A DNA stretch of 5,834 bases, from positions 1 through 5,834 of the forward strand of contig RFKI01000018.1 in the NCBI GenBank assembly GCA_003694355.1. Reading direction: 5' to 3'. The position numbers and the translations under genes are program-made. Of this stretch, positions 1-5,834 are shown one piece after another; position 1 is the first letter of the stretch, and every line of letters starts with the position of its first letter. Below the pieces are notes generated by a model that saw only the letters and a list, made by a program, of their open reading frames with translations, had not been told where the DNA came from and did not search any database. The DNA is from Bdellovibrio sp. (lineage in GTDB: Bacteria; Bdellovibrionota; Bdellovibrionia; Bdellovibrionales; UBA1609).

Positions 1-777
1 CTCGGCCGCCTCCTTGAGGCGTTGCAGAGCCATTCGGTCGTTGCGAAGATCGATGCCTTGATCTTTTTTAAACTCATCCACCATCCACTTAAGAATGGCC
101 ATGTCGAAGTTGTCTCCACCCAAGTGAGTGTCCCCATTGGTGGACTTCACTTCAACCACATTGTCTCCCACTTCCAAAATGGAAATATCAAAAGTACCGC
201 CACCAAAGTCAAAAATAGCAATTTTCTCATCTTTCTTTTTGTCCAAACCATAAGCCAAAGCTGCGGCTGTAGGTTCGTTGATGATTCGCTTCACTTCAAG
301 GCCCGCAATTCGCCCCGCATCCTTTGTGGCCTGTCTTTGAGAGTCATTGAAGTAAGCAGGCACCGTAATCACAGCTTCTTTCACTTCATGGCCCAAGTAG
401 TCTTCAGCCACTTTTTTTAACTTCATCAAGATGTAGGCTGAAATCTCCTCAGGGGAAATCAGCTTTCCTTGCACTTCAAAAGCACAGTCTTCACCCTTTT
501 TAACCACTTTATAGGGGACCAGCTTGATCTCATCCTGAACTTCCTCAAAGCGACGCCCTATAAATCTTTTTGCAGAAAAAATGGTATTTTCCGGGTTGGT
601 GACCGCTTGGCGCTTGGCCACTTGTCCCACCAGCCGTTCTCCATCTTTTGTAAAAGCCACCACAGAGGGGGTGGTTCGAGAACCTTCCTCATTGACCAAA
701 ACTTTGGGTTCTCCCCCTTCCATAACTGCCACCACAGAGTTTGTGGTTCCTAAGTCAATTCCTATAATATGTCCCAT
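1..777 (-). CDS. dnaK: Chaperone protein DnaK (Hsp70), N-terminal 259 residues, cut by window edge
   Basis: Hsp70 is an ATP-driven cytoplasmic chaperone that binds exposed hydrophobic peptides and works with DnaJ and GrpE. Translating from the ATG at 777 gives an unbroken frame to base 1. The protein starts [14 protein letters not shown], the Hsp70 phosphate-1 loop. Other nucleotide-binding-domain landmarks follow in order: [10 protein letters not shown] around 68-77 with the catalytic Lys70 at the same number as in E. coli; [16 protein letters not shown] at 136-151; [12 protein letters not shown] at 166-177; phosphate-2 DFGGGTFD at 190-197; and HLGGDNFD at 218-225. The visible part covers about two thirds of the ATPase domain; the rest of it and the substrate-binding domain lie left of the window. 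A strong SD sits 5 nt before the ATG. The gene follows dnaJ on the same strand after a 125-base spacer, so cotranscription is likely. The identification is secure, and nothing in the visible part looks degraded. Confidence 0.98.
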   Translation of the reverse strand, partial: MGHIIGIDLGTTNSVVAVMEGGEPKVLVNEEGSRTTPSVVAFTKDGERLVGQVAKRQAVTNPENTIFSAKRFIGRRFEEVQDEIKLVPYKVVKKGEDCAFEVQGKLISPEEISAYILMKLKKVAEDYLGHEVKEAVITVPAYFNDSQRQATKDAGRIAGLEVKRIINEPTAAALAYGLDKKKDEKIAIFDFGGGTFDISILEVGDNVVEVKSTNGDTHLGGDNFDMAILKWMVDEFKKDQGIDLRNDRMALQRLKEAAE

Positions 778-782
778 AACTT

Positions 783-787
783 CTCCC
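783..787 (-). promoter_or_regulatory. Ribosome binding site of dnaK
   Basis: On the minus strand GGGAG lies within AAAGGGAGAAG, 5 nt before the ATG at 777. This good Shine-Dalgarno match fixes the dnaK start and shows that dnaK is translated independently of dnaJ. Confidence 0.8.
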
Positions 788-803
788 TTTTCTTTCGAAT
801 TTC

Positions 804-847
804 TTTGGTGATGCCAAAAAACTTACGCAAGGCACTATCGCCTTTGC
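804..847 (-). terminator. Hairpin plus T-run in the dnaJ-dnaK spacer; weak terminator or attenuator candidate
   Basis: Read on the minus strand, GCAAAGGC (847-840) and GCCTTGC (833-827) can pair as a 7-bp stem with one bulged A and the 6-nt loop GATAGT. Five bases later comes a run of six T (821-816). This has the form of a rho-independent terminator, but the stem is short and the T-run is not adjacent to it. A second small hairpin, TTTGG/CCAAA with loop CATCA (818-804), reuses part of the T-run and lies before the dnaK SD. The element could reduce readthrough from dnaJ into dnaK or act as a structured dnaK leader. The rest of the 778-902 spacer contains a CTTGAC (885-880) with no convincing -10 behind it, and no CIRCE inverted repeat. 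Confidence 0.4.
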
Positions 848-902
848 ACACCCTTAAAACTGAGAAATCTTTTAGAAACGTCAAGGTGAGAAAATAAAAA
901 AC

Positions 903-2009
903 TTAGCGTTTTCTGCCCCAAAAGCTTGTTTTTTCATGAACTTTAATGGATCGCTCCTTGGCAATCTCCCTTAAAAGGGACTCTTCCTTGGAAGAGAGCT
1001 TCTTAGGAATCTCCACTTGAACGGTATAAAACTGGTGTCCCCGCTGCCCTGTCCTAATATGAGGCAGCCCCTTGCCCTTGAGAACCAGTTCATCACCAGG
1101 CTGAGTGCCTTTGGGAATCTTGAGCTGCTCTTCCCCTTCAATGGTTTCCACCGCCAAGGTGGTGCCTAAGGCTGCCTCCAAATAAGAAATGGTGATTTCT
1201 GAGTGCAAATGAGGCCCTTCTCTTTCAAAGCGGGGATCTTCCAAAACTGAAACTTCCACATAGAGATCCCCTGATGGTCCCCCAAACTGACCCGCTTCTC
1301 CCTTGCCAGCCACTCGCAACTGCATGCCATGAGTGACTCCTGGAGGGATTTTTACCGTTAAACTCCGTTCCTGAAGCACACGCCCTCGTCCGTTACAGGC
1401 TTTACAAGGTGTTTCAATACGCTCTCCATATCCTCGGCAAGACGGACAGGTGCTGGCCATGGAAAAAAAGCCCTGCTGTCGAACCACTTGCCCACTGCCT
1501 CCACACAAGGAACACTTTACAGGCTCTGTGCCAGGCTCACATCCACTCCCCTGACAGATTTCACAGTCCACCTCTGTTTCAAAAGAAATGCTTTTCTCAA
1601 CCCCATTTAACACTTCCTGCAGGTCCACTTCCACCACATAACGGATATCTGAACCACGACGAGCCCGAGAACGGCTTTGAGAACGACTAAAGCCTCCTCC
1701 AAAAAAGTCATTAAAAATATCTCCAAAGGCACTAAAGATATCATTCACATCTTGAAAGCCGCCAAAACCAGAAGCGCCTCGGCCACCTTCAACTCCAGCC
1801 ATACCAAACTGATCGTAACGAGCTCTTTTGGTGTCATCACTTAAAATTTCGTAGGCCCGAGCCGCCTCCTTAAATTTTTCTTCCGCCTCTTTATCTCCAG
1901 GGTTTTTATCAGGGTGATATTTCAAGGCCAACTTTCTGTAAGCCTTTTTAATGGTTTCCTTGTCGGCATTTCTGGAAACCCCTAAAACCGCATATAAGTC
2001 ATCATTCAT
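903..2009 (-). CDS. dnaJ: Chaperone protein DnaJ (Hsp40, type I)
   Basis: DnaJ is the cytoplasmic cochaperone that delivers clients to DnaK and stimulates its ATPase. All type I domains are present in 368 residues, the usual length. The J domain is at about 2-66, with HPD at 32-34 in [10 protein letters not shown] Gly/Phe-rich segment follows at about 69-106, then an unusual Ser/Arg-rich stretch ([14 protein letters not shown]) at about 107-120. Four zinc-binding CxxCxGxG repeats come next: CEICQGSG 149-156, CSLCGGSG 166-173, CPSCRGYG 188-195 and CKACNGRG 202-209. The C-terminal beta-sandwich domains carry VKIPPGV and [12 protein letters not shown]. The frame also opens at a TTG at 2015, but AAGGA at 2023-2019 is 9 nt from the ATG at 2009 and only 3 nt from the TTG, so I use the ATG ([11 protein letters not shown]). 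A heat-shock-like promoter precedes the gene, and dnaK follows it downstream. The tail [11 protein letters not shown] is lineage-specific. Confidence 0.97.
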   Translation of the reverse strand: MNDDLYAVLGVSRNADKETIKKAYRKLALKYHPDKNPGDKEAEEKFKEAARAYEILSDDTKRARYDQFGMAGVEGGRGASGFGGFQDVNDIFSAFGDIFNDFFGGGFSRSQSRSRARRGSDIRYVVEVDLQEVLNGVEKSISFETEVDCEICQGSGCEPGTEPVKCSLCGGSGQVVRQQGFFSMASTCPSCRGYGERIETPCKACNGRGRVLQERSLTVKIPPGVTHGMQLRVAGKGEAGQFGGPSGDLYVEVSVLEDPRFEREGPHLHSEITISYLEAALGTTLAVETIEGEEQLKIPKGTQPGDELVLKGKGLPHIRTGQRGHQFYTVQVEIPKKLSSKEESLLREIAKERSIKVHEKTSFWGRKR

Positions 2010-2018
2010 GCTCAACTG

Positions 2019-2023
2019 TCCTT
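2019..2023 (-). promoter_or_regulatory. Ribosome binding site of dnaJ (decides the start)
   Basis: On the minus strand AAGGA is spaced 9 nt from the ATG at 2009 but only 3 nt from the in-frame TTG at 2015. The spacing favours the ATG. Confidence 0.6.
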
Positions 2024-2039
2024 TTTCTGTTTAAAAGTA

Positions 2040-2069
2040 AATATGCGAAACGCCTTTCCCATGGTCAAG
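2040..2069 (-). promoter_or_regulatory. Predicted dnaJ promoter, sigma-32-like / sigma-70 hybrid
   Basis: On the minus strand CTTGAC (2069-2064) is followed after 15 nt by TCGCATAT (2048-2041). The known heat-shock sigma-32 pattern is CTTGAA, about 13-17 nt, CCCCATNT; the -35 matches 5 of 6 and the -10 matches 5 of 7 informative bases. The same stretch also reads as a housekeeping promoter, TTGACC (2068-2063), 17 nt, CATATT (2045-2040). Either reading puts the transcript start near 2033, giving a 5' leader of about 25 nt that contains the AAGGA SD. A heat-shock role fits dnaJ-dnaK but is an inference. Confidence 0.55.
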
Positions 2070-2109
2070 CTCCCGATTTGCATTGCAGTGAGTTAGTTTC
2101 TTCTTAACC

Positions 2110-2139
2110 GTGACCCTTTTTCTTTTTTTCTCCTACAAT
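2110..2139 (+). promoter_or_regulatory. Predicted promoter of the fused membrane protein; implies a leaderless mRNA
   Basis: GTGACC (2110-2115, 4 of 6 to TTGACA), an 18-nt spacer and TACAAT (2134-2139, 5 of 6 to TATAAT) form a housekeeping-type promoter. The -10 ends 6 nt before the ATG at 2146, so the expected transcript start coincides with the start codon. No Shine-Dalgarno sequence precedes either that ATG or the GTG at 2110, which agrees with a leaderless transcript. Between this promoter and the dnaJ promoter lies TTGCATTGCA (2078-2087), a tandem TTGCA containing a 9-base palindrome, with no known binding protein. Confidence 0.5.
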
Positions 2140-2145
2140 GATTCT

Positions 2146-5025
2146 ATGCTTTACAAGGCTCAACAACGTCTTAAAAACTTTACTTTTTTCCTGGTTTTTC
2201 TATCTGGTTTCACAGGGCTCGTGTATGAAGTGGTCTGGCAAAAGTACCTGAGCCTCTACTTGGGAAGCCATGCTCTTTCTGCAGCTCTAGTGCTGTCTAC
2301 TTTCTTTCTCTTTTTATCACTTGGCTATTTCCTTCTGGGGCAACAAAAGTGGATCCGTAACTGGCTTTGGTTTTACGGACTTCTGGAGTTGGTCATTGGA
2401 CTTTACACCTTTGTTTCCCCCCAATACTTTGAAGGACTTAAAAGCTTTTTCTCTGCTCTCCCGGATCATTTGTTGATCCACTTCCTTTTCGCATCCCTTT
2501 TTATTGGGCCACCAACCTTCCTTATGGGAGGAACTATTCCCGCACTCACTCAAGCCCTCTCCCAACACTTTTCCCTCAGCCACCGCACTCATGCGTTAAT
2601 TTACGGCTGGAACACCTTAGGGGCCTTTCTGGGCACCTTGTTGGCAGGCTTTTACTTTATTGAGGCCTGGGGACTAGCTTTAACCCTGTTCTACACAGCT
2701 TTGATCAATATCTTCATTGCCTTTACAGTCTATCTTCTGGCCTATAAAACCAGCCTTTCAAAACTGGTCACACGCCCTCACCATCCACCTTCCTCTTTTC
2801 GCATTTACTGGCCTCTTCTTTGCCTCTCCTTTTTCTCAGGCTTTTATGTGTTTAGTCTTGAAAACTTATGGATTCGCATGGCGGGCATCAGCCTCGGCAG
2901 CTCCACCTACACATTCACCATCATTGTGGGAGCCTTTATTTTTGCCATAGGGATTGGAAGCCTTTGGGTGAGTTATCAAAAAATTTCTCGCTTGCGCTTC
3001 TTATTTCTGGTTCAACTTTTTCTTTTTATCGCCTCCGTTGTGACCTTTCTGATGATTCCCCATTGGCCTTTTTTCTTTCAAAGAATCCGTGCCCTTTTTG
3101 CTTCCAGTTTACTCAACTTCTCCCCCTACTGGAGCCTGGTGTTTCTTTCTCTCCTTGTTTTGCTTTTTATTCCCGTGGGATTGATGGGCGCCAACCTCCC
3201 GCTCCTGTTTAATTACCTTCGCTATCAAAGAAAGTCCCTTTCTCACACGGTGGGACAACTTTATGCTGTTAACTCTTTGGGAAGTGCTCTGGGAGCCCTG
3301 ATTGGTGGGTACGTTGTCTTCTTGTGGCTGGATGGCAGTGAAGTTTTTCAGCTCAATCTTGTTCTTATGGCCATAAGTCTTTCTTTTATTGGGCTGCTTT
3401 ATGAGAACAAACTTCTTTTCTCGGCCTCTGTCCTTCTATCTGTTTTGCTTATAGGCATCACCTTTCAACTTCCCGCCTGGAAACCTTCTGCCTTTGCGCC
3501 TTCAGCTATTTTTTATTCCCAACCCCCACCCCAAATCCACTCCGCTGCTGAGCTAAAAAAACCTCTTCAAAAATACCATCAAAATCACAAAATCATTTTT
3601 CATCGCTTTGACCCCAACACCACGGTGGAAGTGACTCAAGACCTTACAGGCAACCTCACTCTTTTTGTCAATGGAAAACCTGATGCAGGAACCAATAGTG
3701 ATCAGGTCACACGAGCCATGGCCGTTTTGTTTCCTCTTTCCATTTCCCCCAAGCCTTTAAAAAAAGTTTTTATTGCAGGGCTAGGAGCAGGTCTAAGTTT
3801 AGGCATTTCCACCCTGTTTGAAGATGTAAAACAAGTGAAGGTGGCTGAAATTTCTCAAGGCGTGATTGAAGCCTTACCTCTCTTTAACTCCTTTAACTAT
3901 GACCTGCAGAAAAGAAAACACAAATACCAAATTCTCTTAGGCGATGCCTATAAAGTGCTTCAGAAACAAAAAGACATTTATGACCTTATTGTGTGCGAAC
4001 CCTCCAACCCATGGGTGAGTGGCGTGGAAAAGCTGTTCTCCCTGGAATATTACCAACAAGCTCTCTCCCGCCTCTCCCCTCACGGATTTTATGCCCAATG
4101 GTTTCCTCTCTTTGACATGAATCCTGAAACCTTCTTAACCATACTGAAGACCTTTCAAAAGGCCTTTCCTTGGACCACAGTGTGGTTTGCTGGGGGTGAC
4201 TCCGCTCTCACTCTGATAGGTTCTCGAAGACCCCCTCAAATCAATATTTCCCGTCTTAAAAGCCTTTTTCAAAAACACACCTCTCTTTACAAAGCTTTTC
4301 ACTTAAACACGCCTTATTCCATTCTGGGCCATCAAGCTCTTCCTCCTTTCACGGTGATTGGTCTGACCCGACAAGCCCCTCAGCTTCACACGCTCACACG
4401 CCCCTTACTGGAATTTCAGGCTGGCCGATCCCACTTTGCCAAACTCTCCACAAACTTGAACAACCTGGTTTCCACCATCCTGCAAGTGCCCATCCCTTCG
4501 TCTTTTCAGTCCACCCGCTTTTTAATGGATCAACTCCCCTCTCCTTTGCCCCTGTCCTTTTACCAGGATGCTCTTCGCCGCCTTTCTCCCCGCAGCTTTT
4601 TTCATAAAGCTCGCTTACGATGGCACCTCACCCAGGATCATCCCTCTTCCCCCCTGGCCTTCCAGAATACAAGTTGGATTCCCTTTCTTTTGGACACGTC
4701 CACGCCCCCTCCCCAAAAGCTAAATCCTTCTTCTCAAAACTTTTGGAGCACTTTCGAAAAAGTAAGGAAGCTTTACATTCTCTTAAAACTTTCCTATCAG
4801 CAGCCCCAGTGGAAAAAACTCGCTCAGCTCCTCCCCTCTCCGTGCCAAACGCTCTCCTGCACGCAAGCAAAAATCAATGCCCTTTATCTGATTGCTCCAC
4901 CTAAAAAGAAGGCGTCCCTTAAAAATCTCTGGGCTCTCTCCACAGCACAGTGGGAAAAGTATAAAAAGCTTGTGGATCAAAAACTCAACCATGCCCTTGC
5001 TAAAAAGACGCCCTTAACCTTTTAG
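2146..5025 (+). CDS. Fused MFS-type / spermidine-synthase-like polytopic membrane protein
   Basis: The 959-residue product begins with about 440 residues rich in hydrophobic segments. These contain two copies of the same motif series: SGFTGLVYE (20-28), PTFLMGGTIP (123-132) and YGWNTLGAFLG (153-163); then SGFYVFSLENLW (228-242), PVGLMGANLP (343-352) and YAVNSLGSALG (373-383). A soluble spermidine-synthase-like Rossmann domain follows at about 485-693, with VNGKPDA (508-514), the nucleotide-loop-like GLGAGLSLG (545-553), acidic Glu568, GDAYK (599-603) and EPSNPW (618-623). This matches the fused MFS/spermidine synthase family. EPSNPW replaces the catalytic Asp segment of true spermidine synthases, so aminopropyl transfer should not be assumed. 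Residues about 700-959 form an extension I do not recognise, with two close cysteines (900, 905) and a Lys-rich end. The frame also opens at GTG 2110, but that overlaps the predicted -35, so ATG 2146 is preferred. The substrate and physiological role are unknown. Confidence 0.88.
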   Translation: MLYKAQQRLKNFTFFLVFLSGFTGLVYEVVWQKYLSLYLGSHALSAALVLSTFFLFLSLGYFLLGQQKWIRNWLWFYGLLELVIGLYTFVSPQYFEGLKSFFSALPDHLLIHFLFASLFIGPPTFLMGGTIPALTQALSQHFSLSHRTHALIYGWNTLGAFLGTLLAGFYFIEAWGLALTLFYTALINIFIAFTVYLLAYKTSLSKLVTRPHHPPSSFRIYWPLLCLSFFSGFYVFSLENLWIRMAGISLGSSTYTFTIIVGAFIFAIGIGSLWVSYQKISRLRFLFLVQLFLFIASVVTFLMIPHWPFFFQRIRALFASSLLNFSPYWSLVFLSLLVLLFIPVGLMGANLPLLFNYLRYQRKSLSHTVGQLYAVNSLGSALGALIGGYVVFLWLDGSEVFQLNLVLMAISLSFIGLLYENKLLFSASVLLSVLLIGITFQLPAWKPSAFAPSAIFYSQPPPQIHSAAELKKPLQKYHQNHKIIFHRFDPNTTVEVTQDLTGNLTLFVNGKPDAGTNSDQVTRAMAVLFPLSISPKPLKKVFIAGLGAGLSLGISTLFEDVKQVKVAEISQGVIEALPLFNSFNYDLQKRKHKYQILLGDAYKVLQKQKDIYDLIVCEPSNPWVSGVEKLFSLEYYQQALSRLSPHGFYAQWFPLFDMNPETFLTILKTFQKAFPWTTVWFAGGDSALTLIGSRRPPQINISRLKSLFQKHTSLYKAFHLNTPYSILGHQALPPFTVIGLTRQAPQLHTLTRPLLEFQAGRSHFAKLSTNLNNLVSTILQVPIPSSFQSTRFLMDQLPSPLPLSFYQDALRRLSPRSFFHKARLRWHLTQDHPSSPLAFQNTSWIPFLLDTSTPPPQKLNPSSQNFWSTFEKVRKLYILLKLSYQQPQWKKLAQLLPSPCQTLSCTQAKINALYLIAPPKKKASLKNLWALSTAQWEKYKKLVDQKLNHALAKKTPLTF

Positions 5026-5041
5026 ATAAAAGTCTTTAAAA

Positions 5042-5070
5042 CATCTTTTTTTAAGATGAAGAGTTTTTTT
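5042..5070. terminator. AT-rich hairpin between convergent genes, possible weak two-way terminator
   Basis: CATCTT (5042-5047) and AAGATG (5053-5058) form a 6-bp stem around a T5 loop. On the plus strand GAAGAG is followed by seven T (5064-5070); on the minus strand the stem is followed directly by TTTTAAAGACTTTTAT. A smaller CTTTT/AAAAG palindrome spans the plus-strand stop codon (5019-5032). The position between two converging stop codons (5025 and 5051) supports termination, but the stem is weak and overlaps the end of the minus-strand gene. Confidence 0.35.
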
Positions 5071-5761
5071 GTTTTTGAAGCTCCTCATATTGAGCTTTGA
5101 GCTCCTTGAGCCGACGACGCAAACGCTTTTGAAAACGGTTATGAGGATTTTTTTTTAAAAAGTCTTCCAAAAGGTTAATGCCCAGAAGCAAACGACCGGT
5201 TTGAGAATAAAGACGTGCAGAAAGAGAACCCACCCAGCCGGGCGCCCCTCTTTCCACGGCCATTTGATAAAGTTCAGCGGCTCTTTTTTTATTGTGCTCA
5301 TTTAACAAAAAGTGAGTGGCGGCATAATAAATCAGGTTCCAGTCATTTGGAAAATTTTTAATGCCCTTTTCAAAGATGATCCCAGCTCCTTTATAATCCT
5401 TGGACAACACCGAAAGCGCAAGGCCTCCTGTCCAGTAAGGCATTTGAAAACGAGGCGCTAAATCCGTCACCACATCCAAAACCAAAAAGCCCCAACTGTT
5501 TTCCTGACAAAACACACGCAAACCATCTCGAAAGGCATGTGTTTGCTGCTCGTCCTTGAAGCACACCCCCAGATCCTGTAAAAAACGCAACCAGAAAGAA
5601 TCTGCAAGGGCTTCCTGATAGCCCAGAGTGAAATAACGGATATTTTTGGAGGGAGGCACCCTTAAGGTTTTAGAAAGGTGTTTTTTTTGTTGGTTTAAAA
5701 CAAAAGCAGCGACAAAAAGAAAAGTCGCTGCTCCTAAAAGTGGAAAAAAGGAAAGTTTCAT
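5051..5761 (-). CDS. Membrane-anchored TPR-like protein of unknown function
   Basis: The 236-residue product starts with a short basic end and one hydrophobic segment at about 4-22 (LLGAATFLFVAAFVL), followed by QQKK. This suggests an uncleaved signal anchor with the rest outside the cytoplasmic membrane. Residues 41-64 (IRYFTLGYQEALADSFWLRFLQDL) look like a conserved aromatic helix block rather than a TPR. Helical-pair units resembling tetratricopeptide repeats follow at about 107-140, 141-174 and 175-206, with the recognisable spacing AGIIFEKGIKNFPNDWNLIY and AAELYQMAVERGAPGW. The end (209-232) is highly charged and could be a short coiled coil. Cys67 and Cys85 could form a disulphide if exported. 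No SD lies close to the ATG; the stop of an upstream frame is 6 nt away, so translational coupling is likely. TPR proteins usually scaffold partners; the partner here is unknown. I recall similar anchored proteins in Bdellovibrio-type bacteria, but cannot verify that. Confidence 0.8.
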   Translation of the reverse strand: MKLSFFPLLGAATFLFVAAFVLNQQKKHLSKTLRVPPSKNIRYFTLGYQEALADSFWLRFLQDLGVCFKDEQQTHAFRDGLRVFCQENSWGFLVLDVVTDLAPRFQMPYWTGGLALSVLSKDYKGAGIIFEKGIKNFPNDWNLIYYAATHFLLNEHNKKRAAELYQMAVERGAPGWVGSLSARLYSQTGRLLLGINLLEDFLKKNPHNRFQKRLRRRLKELKAQYEELQKQKNSSS

Positions 5762-5767
5762 AAAAAA

Positions 5768-5834
5768 CTAATTGGCCAAATCGCCTCCAGGAGGCTGCCC
5801 GTTAGCAGCGTCATTGTTGAGCAAGGTATTTGCC
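5768..5834 (-). CDS. C-terminal end of an upstream gene, product unknown (partial)
   Basis: On the minus strand an open frame runs in from the window edge for 21 codons and stops at TAG (5770-5768). The visible end, NNDAANGQPPGGDLAN, is polar, Gly/Pro/Asn-rich and probably disordered or surface exposed. The stop lies 6 nt before the ATG of the TPR-like gene and in the same reading frame, which suggests an operon. Too little is visible to name a family, and a chance open frame this short cannot be excluded. Confidence 0.45.
   Translation of the reverse strand, partial: ANTLLNNDAANGQPPGGDLAN
5783..5795. repeat. Short GC-rich palindrome containing an SD-like GGAGG
   Basis: GCCTCC-A-GGAGGC is a perfect 13-base palindrome just inside the end of the partial upstream gene. 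On the minus strand its GGAGG (5788-5784) is 22 nt from the ATG at 5761, too far for a normal ribosome binding site, and it would be paired in the hairpin. It may simply reflect the coding of Gln-Pro-Pro-Gly-Gly. Confidence 0.35.

Noticed and set aside
22..811. Three plus-strand open frames across the dnaK region
   Set aside because: The minus strand encodes an intact Hsp70 ATPase domain here. The plus-strand products are low-complexity shadows.
778..902. Independent dnaK promoter at CTTGAC (885-880)
   Set aside because: The -35-like match is good, but no acceptable -10 (sigma-70 or sigma-32 type) occurs at a suitable distance.
1409..1690. A 93-codon plus-strand open frame inside dnaJ
   Set aside because: It is antisense to the zinc-finger part of a confidently identified dnaJ and its product resembles no family. 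It is a shadow frame.
2110..2145. GTG at 2110 as the start of the fused protein
   Set aside because: It overlaps the predicted -35 hexamer, lacks an SD, and adds 12 residues that do not belong to the family's usual N-terminus. ATG 2146 is preferred, though not proven.
2010..2145. CIRCE (HrcA operator) before dnaJ
   Set aside because: No TTAGCACTC-N9-GAGTGCTAA-like inverted repeat is present in either chaperone upstream region.
2317..2592. Minus-strand open frame inside the membrane-protein gene
   Set aside because: It lies antisense to conserved motifs of the fused protein, and no promoter or SD points to it.
3601..4224. Calling the fused gene speE (true spermidine synthase)
   Set aside because: The membrane fusion and the EPSNPW segment in place of the catalytic Asp motif argue against assigning that enzyme activity or symbol.

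Overview
The window looks like ordinary chromosome from a Gram-negative, probably environmental bacterium. A sigma-32-like promoter element, SD-led chaperone genes and a fused MFS/spermidine-synthase-like membrane protein all fit that. The TPR protein at the right end resembles, from memory only, anchored TPR proteins of Bdellovibrionota and other delta-type lineages, so the lineage is a weak inference. No mobile element, CRISPR array, tRNA or rRNA is visible.

Layout, left to right. Positions 1-777 (minus) hold the first 259 codons of dnaK, cut by the window edge. Positions 778-902 are a leader/spacer with a hairpin followed by a T-run and a clear SD for dnaK. Positions 903-2009 (minus) are a complete dnaJ. 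The chaperone order is therefore dnaJ then dnaK, the reverse of the usual grpE-dnaK-dnaJ order. Positions 2010-2145 form a divergent control region: a heat-shock-like promoter faces left into dnaJ, and a housekeeping-type promoter faces right and places its predicted start point on the ATG of the next gene. Positions 2146-5025 (plus) encode a 959-residue polytopic membrane protein. Its membrane half is internally duplicated, it carries a spermidine-synthase-like methyltransferase-fold domain, and it ends in an unrecognised C-terminal extension. Positions 5026-5050 separate it from a convergent gene and hold a small AT-rich hairpin. Positions 5051-5761 (minus) encode a membrane-anchored TPR-like protein. 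Positions 5768-5834 (minus) appear to be the last codons of an upstream gene in the same operon.

DnaJ and DnaK act together in protein folding and stress response. The fused membrane protein and the TPR protein have no demonstrable functional link to them; they are neighbours. The best leads for a second look are the apparent leaderless arrangement of the fused gene, the non-canonical active site and unexplained tail of its product, the structured dnaJ-dnaK spacer, and the uncharacterised anchored TPR protein. I do not see a convincing new multi-gene system in this window.
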